Shown here piece by piece: positions 40,201 to 51,273 of a stretch of DNA of 64,000 nt. The position numbers and the translations under genes are program-made. The notes under the pieces were generated by a model that worked only from the letters and a program-made list of their open reading frames with translations, was not told the origin of the DNA and ran no database searches. Every line of letters starts with the position of its first letter. Positions within the stretch are counted from its first letter, which is position 1. Source of the DNA: Membranipora membranacea (Eukaryota > Bryozoa > Gymnolaemata > Cheilostomatida > Membraniporidae); the NCBI GenBank assembly GCA_914767715.1, contig OU612065.1, forward strand, positions 27,280,001-27,344,000. Reading direction: 5' to 3'.

Positions 40201-42052
40201 ACCTCTGACCCGACTTGACTTATTACTCCTCCATGAATTCATATCAATGCCTATACCAGTGATTATTTCCTTTCAGGCTAGTGATAATGGTAATACAAAT
40301 ATCGCTTTCCGCGACCAACATGATATTTGGGATTGCTGCGACAGTTCATCAGGATACTCCCGAGTTTGTATTACCGGATAGATGGAGCCTCAATGGATTT
40401 GTAGGTACAGGGATGTGGTCAGGAGCAATCCTTATCATTATTTGTGCTGTCCAGATCAAAGCGGGTGAAAGGAACAGTATACACAACTTTGTATTACACG
40501 TCGCTCTGGGAATTATGGGAGTGATTGTCCTGCTTGCGACGATCGGGCTGTCTATTGTCTCAGCATTTATCACCAACTATCAGTGCTCATTCGATGATTA
40601 CTCCAAGGAAAAACAGTGTCAGGTACGTCTACCTGTCGATGACAATGATTGCTAGTAATTACTGAACCAGAATGTCCTTGAAATGAGCATGGATTAAAAA
40701 ACCTACCAGAGGATTCAAGGTACATTTGAATAAAATACGTAAACTTTGAGATTTCAAAATATTAAACATTACTTTGCTTGTCAACTTACCTGTTTATTTT
40801 TCAGAAAATCAATGTTCTGGTTGGGTTAGACATCAGTACCATGGTTGTAGGTGTTATTCAACTTGTTATACTGAGTGTATTCACCTGCAAATACTGGAAG
40901 TCGAGATCATTCAAGATTAAAGATAAAGTAAGTATAGATACCTTTACCACTGAGAGGTATAATTATACATATCAGTGAAAATATTAATTTTTTGAATTTT
41001 TAATTTTAATCAATACCCAGTAGTCACAATAAACAAATGATGGTTACCTGGTAATCAACAAGGTCCTAGTCTGAGAATTTGTCCTAGACGTTTGAAGCGT
41101 GTGTAGCCCATGCAGCGCTGTATCATAGTAGCAGTTGTAGCTGCTTAGTGTGTGTATTGCATCGCATGTGTTGCGCTAGAAGCATGAGTAACGTGTGATA
41201 TGTGTGTAGCGTGTGTGGCATGTGTGTAGCTTGTGTGGCATGTGTTGCGTGTGTTGCGATGTAGTGTAGTAGCATGTGTAGTGTATGTATCTCGTCGCGT
41301 GTGTTGCATGAGAAGCGTGTGTTGTGTGAGAAGCGTGTGTAGCGTGTGTGGAAATCATGACATCTCATTTGAAATCTAACTAATTGTAAATTTTAGCATG
41401 GCAGAAAAGAAAAGCCTTGTTCCTCTCTACCAGGTAGGTGATGACCACCCGTTATTAGGATGTGTTTATTACTGCTAAAATAATGAACCTTCTTCATCTG
41501 GATATATAGCTAACATCAGTGTCTCAAGTTAGCAATGTGCAACAGTATAAATACTGAGATATTGTACTCAGATTTCAGCAGCTGGTATTAAAAATGTATA
41601 CATCCCATAAAATATAATATAATACATTCTGTTAAATGGAACTGGTGGTGTCAGTCAGACTCTCATATGATCACTTCAGACTCTATCAATGTTATTCTCA
41701 TTGTAATTGGCCATAGGGTTATATTATTACCTCACCACTTTACTTAGGTTAGGTTATTAACTTTATGCAGGTTTGTAAGCATTGAATTATGGTTTCAAAA
41801 TGTAAAGAGTGGTATTTTGTGACATAGTTGGTAAAGAAAGACCCACTAAAATTTATGAATCATATATTTTCACAAATTTACCATAATTATTATGTTCATA
41901 TGTTTTATGTCTTTCCTTTTGTTTCAGAAACTATTTGTGGAAAAAAACCTGAAAAAATCAGCAGAGGCGGAGTACACATGATATGGTCGCGAAGAAACTT
42001 GAATGTGATGAATACAACTAAATACCAGCAGGACGATACATCTAAACATTAG
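37234..42052 (+). CDS. eight-helix membrane protein made of two CD20/MS4A-like modules
   Basis: Nine exons join in phase into 450 aa: 37234-37542, 37795-38028, 38501-38614, 38946-39010, 40277-40622, 40805-40927, 41397-41433, 41928-42052 (eight listed, plus a possible upstream first exon). Hydrophobic helices lie at about residues 10-30, 49-72, 107-126, 187-214, 242-264, 285-305, 315-340 and 362-386. Helices 1-4 and 5-8 are parallel: GIWAGVIIMLTGILNI matches GMWSGAILIIICAVQI, and NELVGMDATLMVFGL matches NVLVGLDISTMVVGV. The pattern (W-x-G in helix 2, G-[LM]-[DN] before helix 4) resembles CD20/MS4A or TMEM176 four-helix proteins, so this looks like an internal duplication of such a unit. Loop 3-4 of module 1 is long and Thr-rich; the tail is polar. 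Location is membrane; role unknown. The acceptor-like TTTTCAG just inside the ATG leaves the true start open. Confidence 0.72.
38069..38135. repeat. single arm of the 17237-17315 MITE family
   Basis: GTTGATAATGTAATGCCACT here is also the right arm of the ADAP-intron hairpin, followed by related sequence (CACATTGCAGCCG... versus CGCATTGGAGCCG...). Only one arm is present, so it is a decayed or partial copy. Confidence 0.55.
39205..39668 (+). repeat. intronic segment duplicated at 43768-44231
   Basis: Begins GGGTACAACACCCAAACACT and includes the dispersed repeat also found at 16312-16440. The copy at 43768 is very similar over this whole stretch. Located in intron 4 of the double-module gene. 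Confidence 0.75.
40093..40165 (+). repeat. tRNA-like (SINE-head-like) sequence
   Basis: TAGCATAGTGG (40100-40110) fits a pol III A box and GGTTGAGTCC (40144-40153) approximates a B box at the spacing expected in tRNA genes. The cloverleaf is not convincing, so a tRNA-derived SINE remnant is more likely than a tRNA. It lies in intron 4 of the tetraspan gene and is missing from the copy at 43768-44405. Confidence 0.4.
41100..41350 (+). repeat. degenerate GTGTGT(A/T)GC minisatellite
   Basis: Irregular units such as GTGTGTAGC, GTGTGGCAT and GTGTTGCGT fill about 250 bases of intron 6. The matching intron in the pseudogene has only about 60 bases of this at 33827-33885, so the array expanded or shrank after duplication. 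Confidence 0.7.
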
Positions 42053-42458
42053 TAATAACTGAAATGGTAATAAAGAAGAGCTCGTCAAATGAAAACTGAG
42101 CGGGCCTGGTATATTGTAAATCAGTGGATAACTTAGAACTGGGCGTGGGCCTTACTCTGAAAACAAAAATTAAAGGTGAAACAATCATAGAATTATGAAA
42201 TATCTGTATGACTTTAAACAAAAAACAAACTTCATTATATTATATTCTTACACTTCTTAATAACAATGAGAAGAAAAGGAGCAAAGGCATGTTACAGGGA
42301 AGAGTCCAATTCCTCACATGTCTGCAAGTGAAAAGAAATGTTTGTATGAGTATGTCATACCTCGTACTTACAGTCGCCTTTCGAGGACTTGGACTAGTCA
42401 GTTCAAGTTAGCCGTCAGAAGCCACAATTTTAGTGTATAAACCTTTCTACTTCTTAAT

Positions 42459-42550
42459 ACTTGCATTTTTATTCTTCATTTTCTCCATAAAATAGTAAAT
42501 TTTTATTACTTGCATTTTTATTCTTTATTTTTCTCCATAAAATAGTAAAC
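42459..42550 (+). repeat. two-unit direct repeat within copy-specific insert
   Basis: ACTTGCATTTTTATTCTT...CTCCATAAAATAGTAAA is present twice, at about 42468-42498 and 42507-42549. It lies in the 42200-42720 stretch that has no equivalent after the pseudogene. Confidence 0.6.
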
Positions 42551-42721
42551 TTTTTAATTGCGATAATCTCATTTTTATACCTTCATGTGTTCCTATTGTT
42601 TCACACACACTTAAATAACTTACTCAATTTGCATTTCTCTTTTAAAAGAAATTATTTTTATCTTTGTTTTCTGGACAAAAGTACCTGGACTTATAATTCA
42701 CCAGAATAAATATGTAATATA

Positions 42722-43764
42722 TGTAATTCGACGCTAGAGATGGTACTTAATTGTTAAATATGATGATGATGGTAGCGATGATGATGAATATGATGATATA
42801 AAATCCCTGTAATGTAAAGTTTTATAGAAATAATTGGTTTAACTTTCTTTACTGTCGTTAGCAGATATATTTATACAATCCATTGACTGGAGAACTGTGA
42901 TCAGCTACTCAAATAAAGCTCAGTCTTGTATAATGGTAGAGCTAGTATTGAATGCTGATAACTCCGAGTGAGATTTTGTGTCTATCAAATATCAAACTCA
43001 TCCTTTCCTGCTAGAAGCTAATTGCCTGAACAAGCTTTATAAGGTAAATTGGGAAAATTACCACCAAAGAGGGTTGTCAAGCCTGCCTTGATTTAAGCTT
43101 GCTTTGTGGCACCTGCTGAGTGTAGCCAGCACAATTCGTGATCAATAGTAGCTCTCATACGACAGCAGTAGCATCACCACCACCACCACCACCACCACCA
43201 CCACCACCACCACCACCACCACCACCACCACCACCACCACCACCACCGATGACACACTTTTTTGCCATCATATTGCAGAGGTGAAGTTACAATTTGTTTT
43301 TTACATTCTTGAGTACACTAATACTTGGCACTAAATGCACTGCAGGCCAACATTATCATAACGTATTTTATTATATTGGCTCCAGGCTACCAAGCTCAAA
43401 ATCTGTTGTACTTCATGTGTGACTTTTCTTTTGTTGAAGGGTGGATTCGGTACATCCCTCTGATAGATACGAATTTCTCTTGGCTAGGAACAACGCTAGG
43501 GGGAAAAGTCAAGTCCCAACAGACATAAAAACATGAGAAATTTATATCACATTAGTGGCTTTGTAAGCTGGAAAGTTTCTCATACTAACTACGAATTAAT
43601 GTCCGATATAATCTCCATAATTACAAAATGTACCATCAATGCCAAGAAATCTTCGCACCTACGAACATTAAATTGATCGAATCCAATCATGTGATCTTCT
43701 TGCTGCTATGCTCTGCCACACTTTGACTTTTCATGTTCTGACTTGTCCAAGGAGTTAGATTGAT
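42722..43764 (+). repeat. segmental duplication, copy 2 (3' flank)
   Basis: Partner of 34770-35756. It carries a second GATGAT tract (about 42760-42800) and a (CAC)n tract (43175-43247) absent from copy 1. It ends abruptly at ATTGAT, where the chimeric fragment begins. Confidence 0.85.
43175..43247 (+). repeat. (CAC)n microsatellite, about 24 units
   Basis: Pure CAC repeat of 73 bases inside the duplicated flank. The other copy has only GAGCCACCGATAACACAC at the same place. Confidence 0.95.
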
Positions 43765-43767
43765 CTG

Positions 43768-44405
43768 AGTGTACAACACCCAAACACTATCTCAAATTCA
43801 GTTAGACGCTATGTGTGTTTTTTGTATGACAAATGCCCCGATGAACTTCTCCTCCTACAAACATATCACTCACAACCAATGTCCAACCTTGCCGGGTAGA
43901 TTGATAAGTATGCTAGCACCAAAATAGGAGTCTGAACTGAGGTGTAAAATCTGTTGACAGCTCGTTGGTAACCTTACCCACTGATATATATTCATGGATT
44001 AGGGGAACATACTGACCTTGATAAAGCATATTGCAGATTGCTGGAAACAATTTCTCATCTTTGATTGGTCTAAAAGTTCAGTAACGCTACAGCCAACCCC
44101 TTTTTGAAAGATCGTTTTGGGCCGTCAGTGAATGCATAAAGTTAAAGCTTCCAGAATTATAGATAGATCCATGATCCAATCACTGACACAAAGTTATATA
44201 TACTGGTGTAATTTCTCCGCAAAAATTCATACTGTGTATTTTATAACTCCTCGATGAATTCATATCAATGCCTATACCAGTGATTATTTCCTTTCAGGCT
44301 AGTGATAATGGTAATACAAATATCGCTTTCCTCGACCAACATGATATTTGGGATTTCTGCGACAGTTCATCAATACCCAGTAGTTGCAATAAATGAATAA
44401 ATAAT
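43768..44405 (+). pseudogene. chimeric fragment of a third tetraspan-gene copy
   Basis: The segment matches 39208-39668 (intron), then jumps to about 40225-40348, which covers the acceptor TTTCAG and the first about 75 bases of the fifth-helix exon. It then jumps again to about 41011-41040 (CAATACCCAGTAG, intron). The joins are at about 44236 and about 44370. It is thus a copy with two internal deletions relative to the intact gene, or a copy of an earlier version lacking a later insertion. Not functional. Confidence 0.8.
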
Positions 44406-44417
44406 GGATTTTTTTAC

Positions 44418-44500
44418 CATGCAAATCTGACACAACTTTATCATGTAACTGCCTGGCTATAACATGCTTTTGTATTTGGGTACTCTTAACCATTAAATAT
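44418..44500 (+). repeat. dispersed repeat, second copy at 6213-6310
   Basis: ATGCAAATCTGACA...TAACATGC with the same order of blocks as in RFC4 intron 2. It follows directly on the chimeric fragment. Confidence 0.45.
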
Positions 44501-45114
44501 GGGACATTACAAAATATATTGGACTACGCTATTTCGAGCGATGATTGGATTTGTGTAATGATAAGAAAATTGATAAAATTGGTTAGTTTGTACACAAAGA
44601 TACATAATATATATCTAGATTTTATTGGTTGAGCTCTTGAATTAGTGGTGCCATTGGCCCTTAGCCCCACCTACAAATATAGCCTTGTTTGCAATGTGAA
44701 TTGGAGAAACATTTTTCCAACGCACATCAGAGAACAGAGCCTGTAAACCAGTCAATGCAATTTTTCTAATTTTCAAACTTTGTCCCAAAACATTAGCAAG
44801 GCTACCAAAACATGACTTCAAGAGTCGCCACAATTTTGGTGTTACGCGTCCTGATGTATATATCCTGTGTGACAGCATGCAATACAAAATTAATGGCGTG
44901 TATTAATTTTCTTTTGATACACATAAGACCACAGTTAAGCCTCATTATAATGTGCATTAGTCAGCAATAGCCAAAATGCAGCAAGTCGTCCAAAATTGTT
45001 TTTAGTATTTCAGCTCTAAACAACCAAGCTCCAAGTATCTTGTACTAACATTTATATATGTAATAACATAATAACATTCTACTGATCACCTCAAGTGTGT
45101 CTTATTTCGATGAA

Positions 45115-45690
45115 GCCTCAAATAAAGGGTGGCCGCATTACCTCTCTCTGATAGATAGGAAGTTATCTGGGCTAGTTACAGGGCTAGGGGAACAAGCCAA
45201 GTCCCAAAGGAGGTAAAACGGTGTGAAATATATCCTATTAGTGTCTTTTGAAGTCATAAAGGTTCCTCATGCTGACATCAAATTAATGTTGCAGGGAATC
45301 ACCATAAAAAACAAAATGTACCGTTGTTGCCAAGGATTCTTGGCATTTACAAACATTCAACTGATGGAATTTTATCCTGTGATCTTCTTGCTGTCATGCT
45401 CCCTCCCGCATTATAAACCTGCATACTCTGATAGTTGCAACAGGGTATTCACTAGCTGCAAATAAAACATAATTCTGTCATGTCTGTGAGCCAAGCTCCA
45501 AACTGACTGGTTCTCAGGGGCTTCTCTGCAACCCTCTCAAATAAATCCAACATAGCTGGTGAGGTTATCGGGGGGGGGAAAAGCTAAGTCCCTGGGAAGT
45601 AAAGTCGAAATAAATAAAACCAATTCGTGTGACAGTTTAATTAAGGGATGAAGTTCCTGAAACTAGTAAAAAACTGATTGATGTGTAAAA
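45115..45690 (+). repeat. two older, diverged copies of the duplicated flank
   Basis: 45115-45480 aligns with 35437-35740 (CTCTGATAGATA...GGGCTAGGGGAACAAGCCAAGTCCCAA..., AATTAATGT, ACCGTTGTTGCCAAG, ATCTTCTTGCTG). A second weaker match follows at about 45555-45780 (GCTAAGTCCC, GTTCCTGAAACTAGTAA, ATTATCTTGAGCTCTTCT). The flank unit therefore belongs to an older repeat family. Confidence 0.55.
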
Positions 45691-45780
45691 TCTTCATGAA
45701 TACACAAAATACAAATGGTGCGGAGAATTCTTCCCCTTTACAAACATTTAACTGATAGTATATTATCTTGAGCTCTTCTA

Positions 45781-46599
45781 GCAGGTAAGCTCTGCAGCTT
45801 TAAAATTTGCCATGCATTTATTTAATTTATGTTTTCAGCTATTTCAATGATAAAATATCATCGGAACATCCCCAAACTGTAATGTGTCGAGACAACTTCT
45901 GGCATTCATCAACGTGCATCACTAAAACTGCATATGAAAGCAAAGTAATTCTAGACCAAGCTCAAGCTCTCTCAGCGAAGCACAAACTAATACCAATTAT
46001 ACAGTGGTCTAATAAAAACTTGACCACCAATCTCAATGATGATGATATAAAGTTAAACGTACTTGAGATACTGGTATGAATCGTAGTGCTTTGGAGGAAT
46101 ATGCAACCAATACTAAATCTGACAAAATAATAATATATTCTATTTACACCTATGCAATGTGCATGTACAATGCGCATGTTTTAAAGCAATAATGCTGAAT
46201 CCTCAAAATATAGTATTCTATGCCTATAACCAACAAAAACTAATACAATAGTACAACCACTTACTTCACAATTGTGAATGTATCTGGTCTACAATTAACG
46301 ACCATAGTGACTTGTGATATGCTAAAAAAATTCAACAATTATGTTACGCTACACTATATACAAATTAATTGCACAATTTTATGAGAGAACAAAACAAGAC
46401 CTTGAGACCTGATAGAAAATAAAAATGTCAAAGAGTTTTAAGAGATGCAAACATGGTTTAATAAAATCATCTTGGTCTCTATGGGTAATAATGCGGTTAT
46501 AATCGTTTTTACACCGGGACAAAATATGTCAAGCATAAAAAGTTTATTTTTCTGGCTTGATAGTGAGGTAAACATGAGATTCTCATCTGTGTACACGGA
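45781..46599. other. intergenic, nothing recognised
   Basis: AT-rich sequence before the 3' end of NTH1. No exon, hairpin or repeat of note was seen. Confidence 0.4.
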
Positions 46600-49500
46600 T
46601 CACTTCTTCTTCATCTTTTTGTTTGGGTACGAGCATATTTCGTTGTTCAGACAACTCCCGCATTTAGGGCTTATAGCTGGGCACGTCTGCTGCCCAAATC
46701 CAACCAAGAGCCAATTGATCTCATGCCATAATTCCCTGTCAAATCATTGAAAATCAGCTTAACTGTAATTTATATTATAATAATATTATTGTAATACTCA
46801 ATCAACTTGACTAAGCCATCCAGTCAAATTGGCTCCCGGCTCAGCCTAATATGGCTATGGCTATAAATAGGGGTGGACCTGTGAACTGCCCTTAGGAATG
46901 AAAGGATGTATAGATTAGAGGGCAATCAATCAGGACCTAGACAGGGAAAGATACACAACCCCTTGCAATTTAGCCATTAATGTGTTTAAATAATTCATTG
47001 GGGTTCAGAACAGGAAGTAAGAGTCAGTCATGCTTTATGTGTGATGTAGGAGTGGTCGAGTGGAGGAAGCCCAAAACTAGCATACTTGCTATGGTTTACT
47101 TTTAACTGAGTGGGAAAAGGTTAATCATTGTTGAATCTGGCAGTCTGATATTTAACATAACCCAAACATGTTTTGTCCCCTGGTGTTTCATTCATAGCAC
47201 TGCGGCTACTTGGTATATATAGCCTAATAGCCTATAGTGATCCACAGATGGATGGTGCACATGGAAATTCATGATGTTGGCAGAAAAACTCAAGACAAAT
47301 TTCCTCAGCTATCTTTATCGCTACCATGAAAGCTATTATCACAACAGCCGATACCTTCATTAGACTGAAATAATGTTATGTTGTGACAAGCCATGTGACC
47401 AGCAGGGAGTCATCAGAGCAAGCGAAGAAACAAAATTGGCAGGAGCATTTTTTATCTGGCTATATCCCAGGAAGTTTTGCGTAATAGCCTTCACATTATA
47501 TTCATTGATGTCTCACGTTCTACATTATGAAGTTTCACACATGGTTGCGCATATCATACAATATGACATAAGCCGAGTTATAGTCGGATAAACAGGCTAC
47601 TCAAAGTTTTGTTTTCTTGCTTGGTTCATCAATCAATAATTAATCACACACTCACTTTGGTAGCCACGATTCCAGCATTTTTCGACTGTCCTCAGGTTGT
47701 TTGGGGGTTCTCTCTACCCAACCTAGTCTCTGTGTGATTCTGAAGACATGAGTATCCACAGCTATTCCAGTAGTCTCGTCCCAAGCACACTGCATGATAA
47801 GGTGGGCCATCTTTGGTCCAATACCTGGAAAGAAACACACAGGCAGTGAGGAATAAATAATAATTATAATACATTTATTGTCAGCAACAATTACTTTAGC
47901 TTTGGAGATTAGTTACCTGACTCAGCGTAACTTAGCTTGACTTGGTAGCATGAAATAAGTTCGATTTTAACCCCTCAACTTGTGAGCAAAAAATTTGCCT
48001 TTGCCAGTGCCAGTACAAAGAGTAAGGATCAAGTTTGACAAAACTCCATCCAAACTTGGAGTTGCCCATCTCTGTTGACATGACACCAGTAGGGGACAAC
48101 TCCAAATAATGACTGAATATATCCAGATCTAGATAATTCAAGAAAAAAGGAACCAGAAGACAGAACCTAGCACAAGACTAGGACTTGAAAATACAACAAA
48201 ATTTAGGACAAGTCAGCAAAACAATTTTAAAACTCAAAAAAATGGTCAGAATGTCAGATCGTAGCAACACTTATTTACGCACTTACCTGGCAGAGCCATG
48301 AGTTCTTTGGCATTAGTAGGGATATCAGAGTCATATTTCTCTTTGAGTATTTCACTAGTCTGCTTGATAAACTTCACTTTGCTCTGGAAAGTAACACAAA
48401 ATTAACTAAACCATACAGGTTGCTTTCGCTCGGTCTCGGTGAAAACTTACTTGAGTAGTTTGTAAATATGGAAAAATTGGCTTGGTAAGTCCCTGAAAAT
48501 GGAGGGTTAGAACTGTACAATCTGTCTGGCAAAGCAAGGATTTGAGTGTGAACATTAGCTATCATTACCAAGAGTTAAAACAGCATTTTTGTAACAACAA
48601 CACTGCATATTTGCTACAATAAATATTAGTCCATTCTATCAAGCAATAACCACGATACAAACTATCTTGACAAAACAAGCAATAAAACGCAGCAAAAGTC
48701 ATGTTTTATCTGCCACTACTTGGTCTTGTTCAAAATAATCTTGCAGACTTGAGGGCAGCATACTTTCCAAAATCCTACAGGATAAATCAGTTTGCCCAGA
48801 ACATCATCAGAAGTGGCTAATATGTTCTTCACAGAGCATCCATGCTGACGTAACCGATACAATGCTGCTGAAGTAGTCTCATCTTTGGTCATACTCGACA
48901 TCATCAATGACAGCATGACTTGATAGCGGAAATCCTGACAAAGAAAACCCCAAAAAAATAGTTGTCAATCAACTGCAGCTTTATTTGCATTAAAATCAAG
49001 GAATTCAAATGATACAACGCCAGAATGAAACCTAACACCATGGTAATGGGATGTGATTAAAAATAAAAAACCTCTCTGAAATTTTTGTTTCAGTGTCAAA
49101 TTGAGGGTTTGGATCGCTGCGATTGGCACAATGATCACCTGACAGATATCGGGGATTGATTATAGAATGCCACTATCAATCCCCTGCACCGAAGTTCAAC
49201 CACCATAACTATTGTTATTTGCCGTGTTTATAAGAAATGGTCCACAATCATAAGAGGGAACCAGCATCCAATCAAAAGAGAAAACCATAATACAAACCAA
49301 TAAAATATCAGGTTATCTCCCTCTGTTAGTACCAGTAATATTTCAATAACTTGTTAACTCATACATCACTAACCTTAGGACAGCCATCTCTGTCACTTAT
49401 CTTCTCACAGCCCATCGAATCCACCGGAGCGTTAAAGTCAGCTCTCATTCTACGAATGTTAACCAGCTGCTCTCTCCAGTATGGGGGACTCCATATATTA

Positions 49501-50688
49501 TTGTCAATCTGAAATAACAACAATCGTGTACAGCAATGAGTTCCGGACGGTTATCATACAAAAATCATATCGTTTTTGCCACTGCAATTGTAATGCATTG
49601 ATGCACAATGAACTACAACTTAAATGATGAACAAACTTTGATTTTATATAACAGTTTGTTATTATTCTATGTATTTGTGTGATTTATGATTTTAACTTGC
49701 ATTTTAGTACACAAAAATGGTAAATACTAGCGCATAAATTGTCTTCAATACATATTGAGAAGATAGCTACCGATTGCTGACTTTGGGAGATTAGTCCCAA
49801 ACACCTATTTGCAGTGCTCAGATCTTTTGTCTTATGACGACACATCATAAGAAGATAAAACAGGTTATCCAAAAACAGTGTCATCACCGACAATCAGCTC
49901 TTCAATCACTTGATACTGTTTAGTGGTATCAGTGGAACAGGGCGAGTGTATTACTGCCGTTGATTAATCACATGTTACATGATTCTGACCTGTGGCAGTG
50001 CAGCCATACTCTCCTCATACTCAATCTTGATATGTCTTTCTTTCTTCACTTTGTCGTCAGCAGGAGGTGACGGCAGCTCTGCTTTGTTTACTTCTGCAGG
50101 TATAGAAGGTTCCTTCTTTACCTTAACTGGCTTCGACTCTGTCTCTTTTTTGACTCTTCAAATTGTAAAAAAATACATAAAAGGAATGGCTCTATCTGCA
50201 AATAATGTGAACCTGTTATGCTCGCCCAATAACCTGAGCGGTAACACCCGACATAACAAAATAACCCTTGCTTCACTGGTGGTATACTGGTTTAGTTGGT
50301 GTTTAGTATTGACAGAACACACAGTGGCTCATATTGGCAAATTTTGCACTATGTACATAAGCCAATATTTTGGTTGTGTAAACTTTGAAACCCTCACCCT
50401 GAAATACAGGTCAGGATCAGTTTAACACGAGTCTGAATCATCTGATTAGATCTACTCAATACATGTGATAAAAATGGATTATTCTCTTCTTAAAAAACCA
50501 CATAGATGTGATGTCAGTTAGTTGCTCTGTTCTAACTAGGTAGCCAACCTGGACTTTGTTGTCTTTAGTTTGGTCTTGGTCTCTGATGGTGATTTCTCCT
50601 CAACGGTTGTGTGACGCTTCCTAGAGAGTTTTTGTGATAGCGTTGAAGCAATAGCTGAAGACTTATTGCTTCTGAGTTGATATGACAT
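46600..50688 (-). CDS. NTHL1: endonuclease III-like DNA glycosylase/AP lyase
   Basis: Seven exons (50688-50549, 50155-49990, 49508-49374, 48934-48764, 48383-48287, 47824-47656, 46735-46600) join in phase into 337 aa. The enzyme excises oxidised pyrimidines and cleaves the abasic site in nuclear or mitochondrial base excision repair. Seen: Lys/Arg-rich N-terminus (nuclear-targeting type), [37 protein letters not shown], the helix-hairpin-helix LPGIGPKMA with catalytic Lys241, AVDTH with catalytic Asp260, and the [4Fe-4S] ligands Cys311, 318, 321 and 327 (C-x6-C-x2-C-x5-C). The length is near the 304-312 aa human form with a longer leader. Oddity: the conserved Gln of the L-S-[AS]-Q motif is Met162 (MSSMTKD). 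One donor is a weak GTCAGA after 49990. The start ATG at 50688 is the first in frame. Confidence 0.95.
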
Positions 50689-51067
50689 GATTCACACTGC
50701 TACAAAATAAGAATGTGTTTGAATTTCTAACAGACACCAAGTCTGCTAGCTGCATGACACCACCATCATCAATCAGAGGATTGGCTTTTTTTGCCGTTGA
50801 CCATGTTAGGCCTACCGCAATGGTTGACAGGTATTTATGCTGTGTATTTATGATGCGTGAGCCTTGACTGATTATTCCCTGGTTATAATGCTTTAGGCAA
50901 AGTGGATATGCTTCTCCTCTCGCAACCATCCTATCTGAGCTTTATAAATAATTGAAATTTGATCAGCAGCCCAAAACAAAAATATATAGGACCAGGTGAC
51001 AAACTTAGAGAGTGTCGAGTCTATACAAATGATCTCCCAAAAAGAGCCTATTCCTATTCAAACAGCT

Positions 51068-51158
51068 CAGGACCTGGGACATGGGCCCCTGGGTCTTACG
51101 TGCCTTTACTTTGTCAATGTAAAGGCATGTGTAAGCCCCAGGGGCCCATGGCCTGGGA
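51068..51158. repeat. hairpin 1 of a tandem pair
   Basis: Arms at about 51080-51109 (CATGGGCCCCTGGG...TGCCTTTAC) and 51119-51150 pair nearly throughout, with a short loop. Related to the RFC4-intron hairpin at 5200-5300. Confidence 0.7.
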
Positions 51159-51170
51159 GTGGTATTATGG

Positions 51171-51273
51171 CATAGGCATCTGGAGTTACAAGCATGTCAA
51201 GTATCAACCACCCCCTTTCCCCCGGAAAGGGGGTGGTTGATACTCGACATGCTTGTAACTCCAGATGCCTATG
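51171..51273. repeat. hairpin 2, about 49-base arms with one mismatch
   Basis: CATAGGCATCTGGAGTTACA starts the left arm and its complement ends the right arm. The arms meet at CCTTTCC/CC/GGAAAGG, leaving almost no loop. Only one A/C mismatch was found, so it is young or under constraint. It is 12 bases from hairpin 1. Confidence 0.85.

Noticed and set aside
41100-41350. CRISPR-like array
   Set aside because: The units are short, irregular and contiguous without spacers, in an intron of an animal gene. It is a degenerate minisatellite.
29216-44405. A multi-gene immune or defence island
   Set aside because: Only one gene family is present and it can be explained by local duplication and decay. 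Nothing in the sequence indicates defence function.
49979-50425. 148-codon open frame on the + strand
   Set aside because: It lies antisense over an NTH1 exon (49990-50155) and its intron. The encoded sequence is low in conserved motifs and has no splice or family support.
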